Assembly: GCA_039602395.1 (NCBI GenBank)
Contig: JBCNJP010000020.1
Coordinates: 23,600,483 to 23,664,482 of the forward strand
Reading direction: 5' to 3'
Length of the DNA: 64,000 nucleotides
Source: Deinandra increscens subsp. villosa
Lineage: Eukaryota; Streptophyta; Magnoliopsida; Asterales; Asteraceae
The translations under genes and the position numbers were made by a program. Positions 23,025 through 32,502 of the stretch are shown here, piece after piece (within the stretch, counting starts at the first letter, position 1; the number at the start of each line of letters is the position of its first letter). The notes under the pieces are model-generated. The model searched no databases and had not been told where the DNA came from. It saw only the letters and a program-made list of their open reading frames with translations.

Positions 23025-25090
23025 TTCCTTTTTGTCCCCTCCACTTGATTTTCAACTTCTTCCATTAACCAATCACATGACACCATTTATCCATCTTAAC
23101 TTTAAATTATTTTAATATAAAATAACTCACAGTCATTAACTATTTCTCTCATATTTCTCTCATACTCACTCTAAGTTATGTCTCTACAACACTTTTTAAC
23201 TCCTAATCATTAACCAATATTACATATAGTCATATACCCTAAATATGAGGAAAGTATCGATTAAAAGCTAATAAATTTAATTACTCAACTAACTTTTGAA
23301 ACTGATCACTAGAAAAATATATAAATAAATAAATAATAATGTATGCTCTGGGAACAGCCCTCCTGAGATATGAGATACATGTTCGACACGTGACATGAAT
23401 CTTTCATAACAATCCAAGGCCGGGGACAAAAGCCACTTCAAGAATGTCGTGCATTATTGCATTTGACTCCAAACTTAATACAATATTATTTAATATTGGA
23501 AAAAATCGTACTTTTTAGCTACTCACCATATCATTTTAAGCATTAGCGTCTGAACTAGATTTTTGTTTATTTTCACGGTTATAATAATTTCATCAATATT
23601 TAAAAACCGTGAAGTAAATATTTGAGATCTTAAAAAAAAAAAAAAAACTAATTAACTTGATGGCCGGTACGTGAAGTGATAGTTTTATAATTTGTAAATT
23701 ATGGGTTAAAGTATTATAAAATGCATGTATCGATCATAATTCAGCTGTTAAATTATAAAAAGCTAATATGTTAAAACTTATAAATATTGGTAAATAACTG
23801 CATGTAAAACCAGAACTAGGTATTTGAAGTAATAATTAATAACTGAAAAGTAACATTAAATCTCGGTTACTTGGTCATATATCCTTACATCAACAAAACA
23901 AACCATGCATCAAACGTTGATTAATCATATGATATGAAAATAAATTGAAACGTTAATTAAAACAATCGATCGAAAATTAATTTTCTTAATTAAACAGTCC
24001 AAACAAACAGAGTTCTTGATCTTGATGACTCTTCATCCATGGATCCAATCCTATCCCTGCATTATTGAATTACATTTCATTATACAAATGTTCGGAGACA
24101 TAAAGTGTTCGATTGACACATTGAAGTTATATATTGGACTCTAGCTACGACTCGTTTTTTCTTGTAAAATTGCATATTAAAATAGTTTTTTCTTTTATTT
24201 TTTATGAACAACAAATTTAAATCACCGCTAAGCCATTGGCCCACTTGATCATCTTCATTCTCCAAGTACAAAACCCAAAAACCATCACATAAGGAAACCC
24301 ACAATATGTGAGAAAACCTAATGACCGAAACCTCTATTTTTTTTATCACATATAGGTCTTGAACCCAAGACCTTTCAATTTTAATGTCTGTAGGTTAGGT
24401 GTCTCTCAATCAACTAGCTAGTTTTTCTTTTATGATATGAATATTTTTTTCTTCAATCAATACAATTTTATTTTAATTAAACTACATAGACACAATTTTG
24501 TGTTTATGGAGCAACTTTTGAGTCTTTGGATCATCTGGCTTGTCTAGTTTCTTATTAGATAGATAATTGTAATAAAAGTTTGAAAAAAAAAATAAACTAG
24601 ATAAAACGTATTCAATTCCACACACATATAAACACCGTTGTTATTATTTTCTAAAATTTTCTCATGAAAATGTTTTAACTTGAATACATTCCATATAAAC
24701 TACCAATATTCTCTTTGACATAAGATGTATATATATATCTTTTTTGTAAAAACATATATAACTTTTTTTAACTCACCAAAACACTCTAACAACCTGCTCA
24801 CCAACAATATCTAAGACCTATATTTGGCTCTTCTAGCGTGAAATCATGTGTTTACCATTTCACCACCTTTGAAAGTTTGAAAGATAAATCAAAGGCGATG
24901 AAGATAAAGAAATGGTATTCTTTTTCTTGAAGCTTTTCCTTAAACTTTTGAGAGTTGAATCTTATATTAAATATATAATACAGTAACTAAATTATATATT
25001 TAGGATTAGAATTACACTGCATGAATTTCATGAATGAGTTTAGTTAAAACCTAAAAGATACCTAAAACACGAAAATAAATGCATAAATGA
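23025..25090. other. Intergenic DNA with no recognised gene
   Basis: AT-rich sequence. A short poly-A run is at about 23.63 kb and a SINE-like segment at 24350-24425. The 89-codon minus frame at 24080-24349 has no motif I recognise and probably is not a gene. Confidence 0.55.
24350..24425 (-). mobile_element. tRNA-derived SINE-like fragment
   Basis: On the minus strand TAGCTAGTTG (near 24420) is followed by a B-box-like GGTCTTGGGTTCAAGACC (24372-24355). The layout resembles the other SINE-like segments in this window; ends are uncertain. Confidence 0.4.
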
Positions 25091-25218
25091 ACCACACACA
25101 CCCACAAGGAAGAGAGAGAGAGAGGGAATAATTCATTAATTTGGATTAATTAGGGTTAGGGTTTGCATGAGTTACAATAAATTGAAATAGTTACCTTATA
25201 AGTGGGATCTTGAAAACC

Positions 25219-26010
25219 TTAAATAGAACAGGTGTAACCAGGAGGTGGGGTTTTGCCACAAGTAACAAGCAACTGAAGAGCTAGTGGCAAATATATGTTG
25301 ATATTCAAAAGCTTAATCTTTAGTGTTGTACACAAGCAAACTGCAGCCTCAAGCTCCACTAACCCTGCAAGAATAGGGCAACATTGGTTCACCACCGGGT
25401 CACCCAGCCCAATATGAACCAACCCACCTAAAAGATCCACACAAGCTCCCAACTTTAGTGCGTCAATCGGGCAGGTGGCGGCCGCCGGAGGCGTCGGCAG
25501 AAATGGCGGTGGCGGGCATGGTGTTCCCGGCTGTCCGCCGGATGGTGGGCTGAGCACCGGTGGAACTATGCCTGGTGGGGTAATGATTGGTGGGAGGATG
25601 CCCGGTGGTTTTACGACCGGTGGGATGGAGATTGGTGGTTTTCCGATGGGTGGGATTGAGATTGGTGGTTTGACAACAGGTGGGATGGAGATTGGTGGTT
25701 TTCCGATGGGTGGGATGGAGATTGGTGGGTTGACAACCGGTGGTTTGCCGATGGGTGGTTTGACATATGGTGGTTTGCCGGTGGGTGGTTTGACAAGTGG
25801 TGGTTTGCCGGTGGGTGGTTTGACGATGGGTGGATGGGGTTTGCCGGTGGGTGGTTTGTGGGGTTTACCGGTGGGTGGTTTAGGGTGGTGGTGAGGGGGT
25901 TTGTCACCGCAGGGGACACAATCAAGGGCAATGGGAGTGGCAGTGGAAATGAAGAACATTGAGATGAGAAGAAGAGCAGTGAGTTGCTGCTTAGAGGAGG
26001 AGGACTCCAT
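25219..26010 (-). CDS. Hybrid proline-rich protein (HyPRP) with C-terminal eight-cysteine domain
   Basis: One uninterrupted 263-aa frame. Residues 1 to about 25 form a signal peptide (LTALLLISMFFISTATP). A long Pro-rich region follows, built on PPTGKP, PPVVKPPIS and IPPIGKPP repeats (about residues 35-165). From about residue 178 comes an eight-cysteine module in the order C-C-CC-CLC-C-C (CPIDALKLGAC, NQCCP, AVCLC, LVTCG, YTCSI), as in the LTP/hydrophobic-seed-protein fold. This is the standard architecture of secreted plant HyPRPs (36.4-kDa PRP / pEARLI1-like), usually cell-wall or wall-membrane proteins. A TATA box lies about 52 bp upstream of the ATG. Both flanks are intergenic DNA. The 139-codon Gly-rich plus-strand frame and the second minus frame here are shadows of the Pro repeats. 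Confidence 0.95.
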   Translation of the reverse strand: MESSSSKQQLTALLLISMFFISTATPIALDCVPCGDKPPHHHPKPPTGKPHKPPTGKPHPPIVKPPTGKPPLVKPPTGKPPYVKPPIGKPPVVNPPISIPPIGKPPISIPPVVKPPISIPPIGKPPISIPPVVKPPGILPPIITPPGIVPPVLSPPSGGQPGTPCPPPPFLPTPPAAATCPIDALKLGACVDLLGGLVHIGLGDPVVNQCCPILAGLVELEAAVCLCTTLKIKLLNINIYLPLALQLLVTCGKTPPPGYTCSI

Positions 26011-26061
26011 AATTGCACTTGATGTGTAATTGTGTGTTGTGTAAGTGATGTGAAGTAGGTG

Positions 26062-26075
26062 ATATATATATAGAG
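26062..26075 (-). promoter_or_regulatory. TATA box of the HyPRP gene
   Basis: The minus strand reads CTCTATATATATATC about 52 bp upstream of the ATG, a normal TATA-to-start distance for a plant gene with a short leader. Confidence 0.7.
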
Positions 26076-26379
26076 GGAGTCTACTATTTTACATGTTTCC
26101 TAGATAGAAAGAAAAAAGAATATTACATTATAATATCTTTATTATCATATCTTTACTTTGATTTATTTTGATTAAGTTATAATTTTTTTTTTGGCTGCAG
26201 AATGATATTTTAGTGTTGAAAATTAGATATTTCTAGTAAAATCTATCTTTAAGTCAAATTTAATTTTGTTGAATAATTGATATTATGTTCGATTAGTTAT
26301 CATGTTAAAAGATTATGAGTGGCATATGTTATGATTGAATAACGGTCTTAATTCTATTTTTACACCTCTATACATTATG

Positions 26380-26660
26380 TATTATAAGGTCATATGTGAC
26401 GTATAGAATTCGTAAAAATCCAAGCCAGTCATGAACTCACTTCAGGCTAACTTTATATGTCACGCATGACATTGTAACTGGCGTATGGGATAAAATTTTC
26501 TGTAAAATGTCAGGGATATGGATATCACATCAGGAGCAAAGGTATACGCCACATACAAGGTCATACGTGGTGTATAGGGAAAAAATTTGGGGACATGTCA
26601 GGTGGTGTCATGTTTAATGAGTATATACGACACATATGTGGTCATATGTTACATATTTTT
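26380..26660. repeat. Diverged short repeats built on GTCATACGTGGTGTATAG
   Basis: AAGGTCATATGTGACGTATAG (near 26390) and AAGGTCATACGTGGTGTATAG (near 26560) are clear copies. A weaker copy, GACATTGTAACTGGCGTATGGG, lies between them. AAAATTT and ATGTCAGG follow at similar distances in two units. Several copies are near-palindromic (for example TATACGCCACATA with CATACGTGGTGTATA). Confidence 0.5.
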
Positions 26661-26769
26661 TTAATGGCGTGACTTTCTGTTGGACTGGTGGCGTCAAGTC
26701 TGTCTAGCTATATGCCCTGTATGACTCTATACGAGGCATATAGAAAGAAAGATGAAATGTGTGTGCCTT

Positions 26770-26799
26770 AAATATCGAACGATTTGCCGTTCGATATTT
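26770..26799. other. Perfect 12-bp inverted repeat with 6-nt loop
   Basis: AAATATCGAACG (26770-26781) and CGTTCGATATTT (26788-26799) are exact reverse complements, separated by ATTTGC. It lies just upstream of a leader-like pyrimidine-rich stretch and the ATG at 26883. It could be an operator-like site, a transposon subterminal hairpin, or chance. Confidence 0.85.
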
Positions 26800-26882
26800 C
26801 ACTCATTCACACATACGCAGTCTCTTTCCCTCTTCCTCTCCCTAAGTTTTGAAATAATTCACCCCTGATTTGTAGTAATACC

Positions 26883-27071
26883 ATGTCATTCTGGGACGTT
26901 AACTCTATTTTTGGTGGCGACTATTATAACCGGAGGGGTTTGAAACTCTACAAACAACTTCATTTAGCCGCGGAAAGGTTTAGACGGTTCCTTGACAAGT
27001 CTATGCCGGTGCTAGCGCCTAGGTCACTACGAAAACGAACATATATCGTTTTTACCGTTGCAAGCGACTAG
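26883..27071 (+). pseudogene. Short ORF, possibly a decayed transposase N-terminus
   Basis: The frame is 62 codons and reads MSFWDVNSIFGGDYYNRRGL, then Arg/Leu-rich sequence including AERFRRFLDKS and RKRTYIVF. RKRTYI resembles the RRRTYI block near the start of plant PIF/Harbinger (ALP1-like) transposases. A +1 shift after it would read RFYRCKRLAERCLHGFL, loosely like the next conserved stretch. A leader-like CT-rich stretch and a hairpin precede it. No full gene follows, so I treat it as a fragment. The identification is weak. Confidence 0.3.
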
Positions 27072-29359
27072 CCGAGCGATGTCTTCATGGTTTCTTAATA
27101 GATACAAGCACTTGTCAGGGTCACGACCAGGTATCTTATAGTAAACCACATGTTGTTGTGTATTTCATACCCTAGATATGACATGATTAAGGATATATCA
27201 AAAATTTGAATTCATTGTCATCTAGGTAGTCAACGATAATACATACATCGTTTTCGTATCTCCTTCCTGGTGTTGCTGATAAATAACCGGACGGGGAAAA
27301 AATTAGGGTGAAATAATACGGATTTTGTTCATATACATCATCCACAGTTAAGCCTAAATGGGATTCATTTGTCGAACGTACGGACCATGAATGTTAATTG
27401 TTGTTGAAAGTCATTGTTCTTTGTGAGAGAGTGAAGGTTGTGAGAGATGAAGTTTTTAGGGGATGAATTCTTTTCAAAATTATCAAAATTGTTGAAAGTC
27501 ATTGTTCTGTATGTAAAAGTAGGTCGTATAGTACCATAAATATTTGATAAAAACTGAATAGTTTTTAATTTTTTAAATTTATTTGACATGATGTATTATT
27601 ACTTAATATTCGTGCCAATTATTTGAAATGATGTATTATTTCTTTAAACTCTTTATATAAATCGTCATTTGTTGATCCATTTCCTAAGTATTAAACCCAA
27701 GCCGATGACATTCCAACATCTTAGTTCTAATTAACATTTAACAATTTACAGAAAGTTTTGAAGAAATAATGAGTCAAGTCAAATTGGTGCGGCTATCGAG
27801 TAAGAATACATCGTACCAAATAATTTTTAAAAATAAAAAGTTAATTTTTATTAGATATGGGTCCATATGGTATAATACGACCCATTTTTACAATATATGC
27901 GCCATATTGTACAATACGACCCATATATTTGGAGAAATGCCATGTGGTACCATTCAAACCGTATGCAAAGTGTGTGGGTATCAAGTTGGGTGTATGAAAC
28001 AACTCCATTACGAAATTGAGAGATAACAGAAAGCACAAGAACTTAGACATAGTGTCAAAGACTATTTTTAATTACTGAATAAACATATTAGACCCTAATT
28101 TGAGACTCCAAATAAACATATTCAGGACTAAAATGATATTGTATCTCTTTAAGTCCCTAAAAGAAAGATCAGAAAGATCGTAATATCAAAGAGTAATTTT
28201 CAGTCACATAAGAAATATACACGAGAGACATATTAAGGACTAAATTTATATTTATTGGAAACTAAATGTTAGTTATGGTACGAGGGTACTATGTGATATA
28301 TGTTGAGTGACTTTTAGTTACTAAAATCACTATCTAGGACTACGTATGTGCTATTAGTTACTGATCATATGGGAGGAGTTGGAGGATGTCCACTAGCCCC
28401 CTAAACCGTATCTTGTTTTAGCTCTTTTAAATTGGATTGAAATTTAGCTTCTAATTAATGGACCATTTGATTACAATTGTCCTATATATGTCAATCTTAT
28501 GTCTTTGATTCCCTACCTTCTTTGACCCGTATAACTTGTTTTGACCCGAAACATGTCGTCACTATTAATATCGTCACTAATAACAAATGCCACCGCTAAT
28601 GATGTTTACATTTCTTGTAGTGTCTCATAGATTTGTTCCCATAGAATCTATTAATATCAAATTTATCATATCAATTACATGCATTGCACTATGATCTCTA
28701 CCATCAATGACAGACGTTAGCTTTGTACTACGATAATTTCTACTACTCTTAGAAGTAATTTAGTGAACAAAACCTCTTCAAAAAGACCATATATAAAGTG
28801 AATTTAAAAGAGTAGGCAGTTTTTTTTAACATTCAAACAAACCGTTATGTAATTTTATTTATGTGATTACATTTTACTTTCAATTTACTAATTTGTCTAA
28901 TTTTATCTACTAGAGAAATATTTTCTTAAAACATCTAAAAACGAATTGTAATCAATAATTCTATTTATTTTTTTAGTTTTAACCTCTTTATTCTTCTGTT
29001 TTCACTATTCAACTTCTTTATAAATGGATATAACATGTTTGTCTCAAGAGATGTTTGGACTCTTCTGGGGAGAATACAATACATTGTAGAGAGCTATAAT
29101 TGGATTTAAATACCAATACAACTTGTTAAGGGACGTTTTTTTTTACATATTAAGGCGTGTCGGATTTCTACTAAGAAAGAAACCCCTGTGAATTTCTTGA
29201 CCGTCTCATTGGAGGGAAGATACCAGTTTACATTTTAGTCTTTGGATGGACAAGAGAAAAACACACATGTGTGTATCTAACGAGGGTTTCTCTTTTTATG
29301 GGCTTGGGGAGTAGTCCATTCATGGTGGGCCGTAACAGAGTCCAACATGTCATGCATAA
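27072..29359. other. Intergenic DNA with no recognised gene
   Basis: AT-rich sequence. Small direct repeats occur: GTTGAAAGTCATTGTTCT near 27.40 and 27.49 kb, and AATACGACCCAT near 27.88 and 27.92 kb. The 85- and 69-codon frames at 27.77-28.05 kb overlap on opposite strands and have no known motif. Confidence 0.55.
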
Positions 29360-29375
29360 GACCACCCGCATCAGG

Positions 29376-29500
29376 TACTTCCCACATACCACCTTTTTGG
29401 TCCAGTCAGCATGCCACATCATGTACTTCCCACATACCACAAAACCCACATCAAGTACTTTCCACATACCACCTTTTACTTTCCACATCACCATTTTATT
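29376..29500. repeat. Subterminal repeats TACTTYCCACATACCAC
   Basis: Copies begin near 29376, 29421, 29456 and 29479 (the last diverged), spaced 20-45 bp, inside the left end of the Harbinger-like element. Confidence 0.8.
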
Positions 29501-29523
29501 TAATCTTTATTTATTTATAACGG

Positions 29524-29793
29524 CTATATTTTTATTAAAAAAAAGTATGTTTGTGGATCTATTTGTTGTTGTTGTTGTGGTTGATGCTGTGGGTTCATAA
29601 GTGGTGGATACATGTGTGAAGGTGGTGAATACATGTGTGAAGGTGGTGAAGATTGGTAAAGAAGCTGGGTCATGCTTGTAGCATCATAGTCTGGAAACAT
29701 AGACATGAATGATGGTGGGTTTGGGTTTGAGTTTCGGTTTCGGTTTGAGTTTCTGTTTGGGGTTGAGTTTGAGTTTGAGTTGTTGTGATCCAT
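29524..29793 (-). pseudogene. Asn/Pro/Gln-rich ORF start, probable Harbinger ORF1-like fragment
   Basis: The frame is 89 codons. It starts MDHNNSNSNSTPN and continues with Asn/Arg repeats, a MFPDYDATS motif, Pro/Ser/Met-rich sequence and a Gln run. The start resembles the N-termini of plant proteins carrying a Myb/SANT-like domain that travel with PIF/Harbinger elements as ORF1 (often mislabelled glutathione S-transferase T3-like). The Myb domain is absent because the frame ends at the left subterminal repeats. A TATAAATA lies 87 bp upstream of the ATG with a clean CT-rich leader, so the fragment may be transcribed. Family assignment is inference. Confidence 0.4.
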
Positions 29794-29879
29794 TTGGAAG
29801 TTGTTTAAGTTTGAGTTTGCAGAAATTTGAGAGAGAAATGAGGAGTTTGATGTGTGAATGAAATGAAGAAATGAAGTGG

Positions 29880-29887
29880 TATTTATA
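29880..29887 (-). promoter_or_regulatory. TATA box upstream of the Asn-rich ORF
   Basis: TATAAATA on the minus strand, 87 bp before the ATG at 29793. Confidence 0.6.
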
Positions 29888-30144
29888 GACTTTTTGAAAA
29901 AACTAGCCGTTATAATAAGACAAAAAAAAAAGTAGCCGTTTTTTTAAAAAAAAATTATTAAAATTAATGTTTTATTTAATTAGAATTTTAGAAATTTTTT
30001 TAGATTTTTTTGAAATTTATTTATATTTTATTAGAATTATTAAATGTTAAAATAAAACAAAAAAAAAATTGAATCTTAAAAACTGTTACCGTTAAAGAAA
30101 AAAAGAAAAAAGAAAAATAAATTAGCGGGTCCCACAAAAGATGG

Positions 30145-30218
30145 TACGTGGTGGTACGTATAAACGTACGTACGAGTCCACGTACGTATGTCACATCGCG
30201 TACGTACGACGTACGTAA
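30145..30218. repeat. ACGT-rich palindromic cluster
   Basis: Repeated CGTACGTACG and GTACGT words occur at high density, each self-complementary, in the right subterminal part of the Harbinger-like element. Confidence 0.8.
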
Positions 30219-30250
30219 GTTGGTTTTGAGCACCGATGTGGGTAGCCTAA

Positions 30251-31860
30251 TAGTGTTATGATCTCAAAATCTATAAATATAAATTTTAAAAGACTTAGTT
30301 TACTATAAGAAAAGAAAAAAAAAACTAGCCCTACAACTTGTTACCCATATTCATCTTCTATTTTGATATAAACTCCCTTTATATTTAATTCTGGATAAAG
30401 AAAATAAACTAAATGTTACAGATTCATAATTGCAGCTCACATGCAACTATTATTTCTTAATCATTTCTTTGTGAAAAGAAATTGAAACTTACACAATCTG
30501 TCAAATTACATTCATAAAACACAACGAGTACCAGAAGAAGAATAGTAGACTAGTCACGTGAGTGTGAAATGTGCAGGGTCCAGTATGCAAGCTGCCAAGT
30601 TGGCCAGCAAATTCATGCATCTTCTTACCTTTTTTCATTATTTCTGCATAACATTACGTACGTACCAGCTCATATCATAGGACAACTGTACAAAAACATA
30701 ACAAAAGTTTCATTTGAGAGAATTTATTTTGTGTTGCTCAATGAAAACTCCAAGTAAGTAACTACAAAACTTAACACATATATAGATGTATACTAGAAAA
30801 GAGGGTATTGTGGCCGTATTTTCGATTGTACTTGCTTTTTTTAGATGGCAAAGAAATTTTATTACGTAGAAGTTAAAGGAAACTAACAAGATGCTAGAGA
30901 CAGACAGATTACAACAGGTTTACGTAAAAAACGAACTCACTTTTTCATTAACTGACAAGTGCAATTTAATTCTATGTTTTAGCCTAATATAATAAGTCAT
31001 TTTGATCTCATCAATAAGGTTCTCTTGTTCTCTCTTGAGAGCTTAGTCTGGCCTATATCCTTTTTCTCAAACTACTTATAACTGAAACGAACCGGTTTCA
31101 AATTTACGAACAAGTAGACCTTGTTATCTTTGCACTGCCTTGGGGATAATGCGGTTGTATAAAACAACTGTATTGCTAAAACGCAACGTAAATAAAATGA
31201 AAATGAGAAAAGAGAAGACGTACAACAACGTTAAAATTAGAAGTCTGGTTAAATATAACATTATAAACAATTAAATATCTAAAGACAATAATGATGTGAA
31301 ACTAAACTAAAACCACTGACTCATTTGCTAAACTCGTTGAGATAAGATAAAAATAAATATGAATCCATGTTACATGATTACACATATTACACTATCAACT
31401 TCCTTACTAAACTCATTGAGCTCGGATTAAAAATAAAAAAAAAAGAAAACCCAGAAAAGATAAAGCAAATGAGAAAACTATAACTAAAACAAACAAAAAA
31501 ATATATAATAACAAACAAAAAACAACACTACTAAAAGGCTAACTATTACTTTGTGTTTTGTATATATAGGAGAATTAGTGACCAGATTATATTTATGGTT
31601 TTGATATTTTTTTCAATCATTATTTTATGAATAGTTTGTGACCGAAACAAGACGATAGTAAATTCTCTTGCCGGTTTGCTATAAAAAATTAGTGGTTACA
31701 AATTTTGTGATCCCTTTTCGACCGAATTGATTGTGAATATCGCTTATTTTGCTATCAATGTAAGAATCCATAAATCATATCCTAGTGGCCTGACACCTCG
31801 CAATCTCGATCTATATACGACGGCCTCTCCTACATAATGTATAGTGACTTGAACTAAAAA
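30251..31860. other. Intergenic DNA with no recognised gene
   Basis: AT-rich. The 62-codon frame near 30.57 kb has no recognisable motif. Ends at the AGTTT target site of the copia element. Confidence 0.55.
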
Positions 31861-31865
31861 AGTTT

Positions 31866-32252
31866 TGTAGAATTGAAAATCATATGCGGAAACAATCAAT
31901 TCAACTCAACGAATATGAAATCAAAGAACCAGAATATCGATTATACTTGAGAAAGTCAAGAACGAACAAAGTAATGAAATAGAAATCAAATACTACAGAC
32001 TTAATCGGAATGAACGAAACAAGAACAACCTAACAAGAATTGAAAAATGATGAACTATCTCTCCGATCCCCAAATCGGCAGCTGATCACACTGCTTTATA
32101 CGCTCCTAACGGTCATTAACTAATCTTCTCACTGATTAGAGAATCAGGCCCTCCAACTTTAGGATTTGACAATAATAACCCGTAACTTGTAAGAAACAAG
32201 TATTGACAATATTAGTCCCTGTAACTTTGAACATGTGAAATTATACCCAACA
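31866..32252 (-). repeat. 3' LTR of the intact copia element
   Basis: Begins TG and ends CA on the minus strand (TGTTGGGTAT...TTCTACA). It is 387 bp and identical to the partner at 36703-37089. Confidence 0.97.
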
Positions 32253-32264
32253 TTCTCCACCTTA
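32253..32264 (-). other. Polypurine tract of the intact copia element
   Basis: AAGGTGGAGAA directly precedes the 3' LTR on the minus strand; it primes plus-strand DNA synthesis in LTR elements. Confidence 0.8.
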
Positions 32265-32502
32265 ATTGCCATGTTACCCAAACTAATTCAATAAACCAGT
32301 TAGTCCCAATCTGAAATGAATTTATCATTGCATAGCAGTGATCCACAGGATTTAACTATACTAATGTAAATTCACACCAAGGTAACCTAACTGATTTAAG
32401 AACACTTACAAATTAATCAGATTATAGAGTTGCACAAATCAAAGATAAACATCTTATGATTATCAGCAGCTAACTCCAAATCTATAGCAATAGTTTGAAC
32501 AA

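Larger units (their letters stand above)
29360..30247. mobile_element. PIF/Harbinger-like non-autonomous element, 888 bp
   Basis: The left end, GACCACCCGCATCAGG, and the reverse complement of the right end, GGCTACCCACATCGGT, match at about 11 of 16 positions. Each is bordered by TAA (29357-29359 and 30248-30250), the 3-bp target duplication typical of PIF/Harbinger. Subterminal repeats are present: TACTT(C/T)CCACATACCAC at the left end (four copies at 29.376-29.50 kb) and ACGTACGTACG clusters at the right end. It carries a promoter and a short ORF on the minus strand. No DDE transposase is present. Confidence 0.6.

Noticed and set aside
25475..25894. Glycine-rich plus-strand ORF of 139 codons
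   Set aside because: Antisense shadow of the proline repeats of the HyPRP gene on the minus strand.
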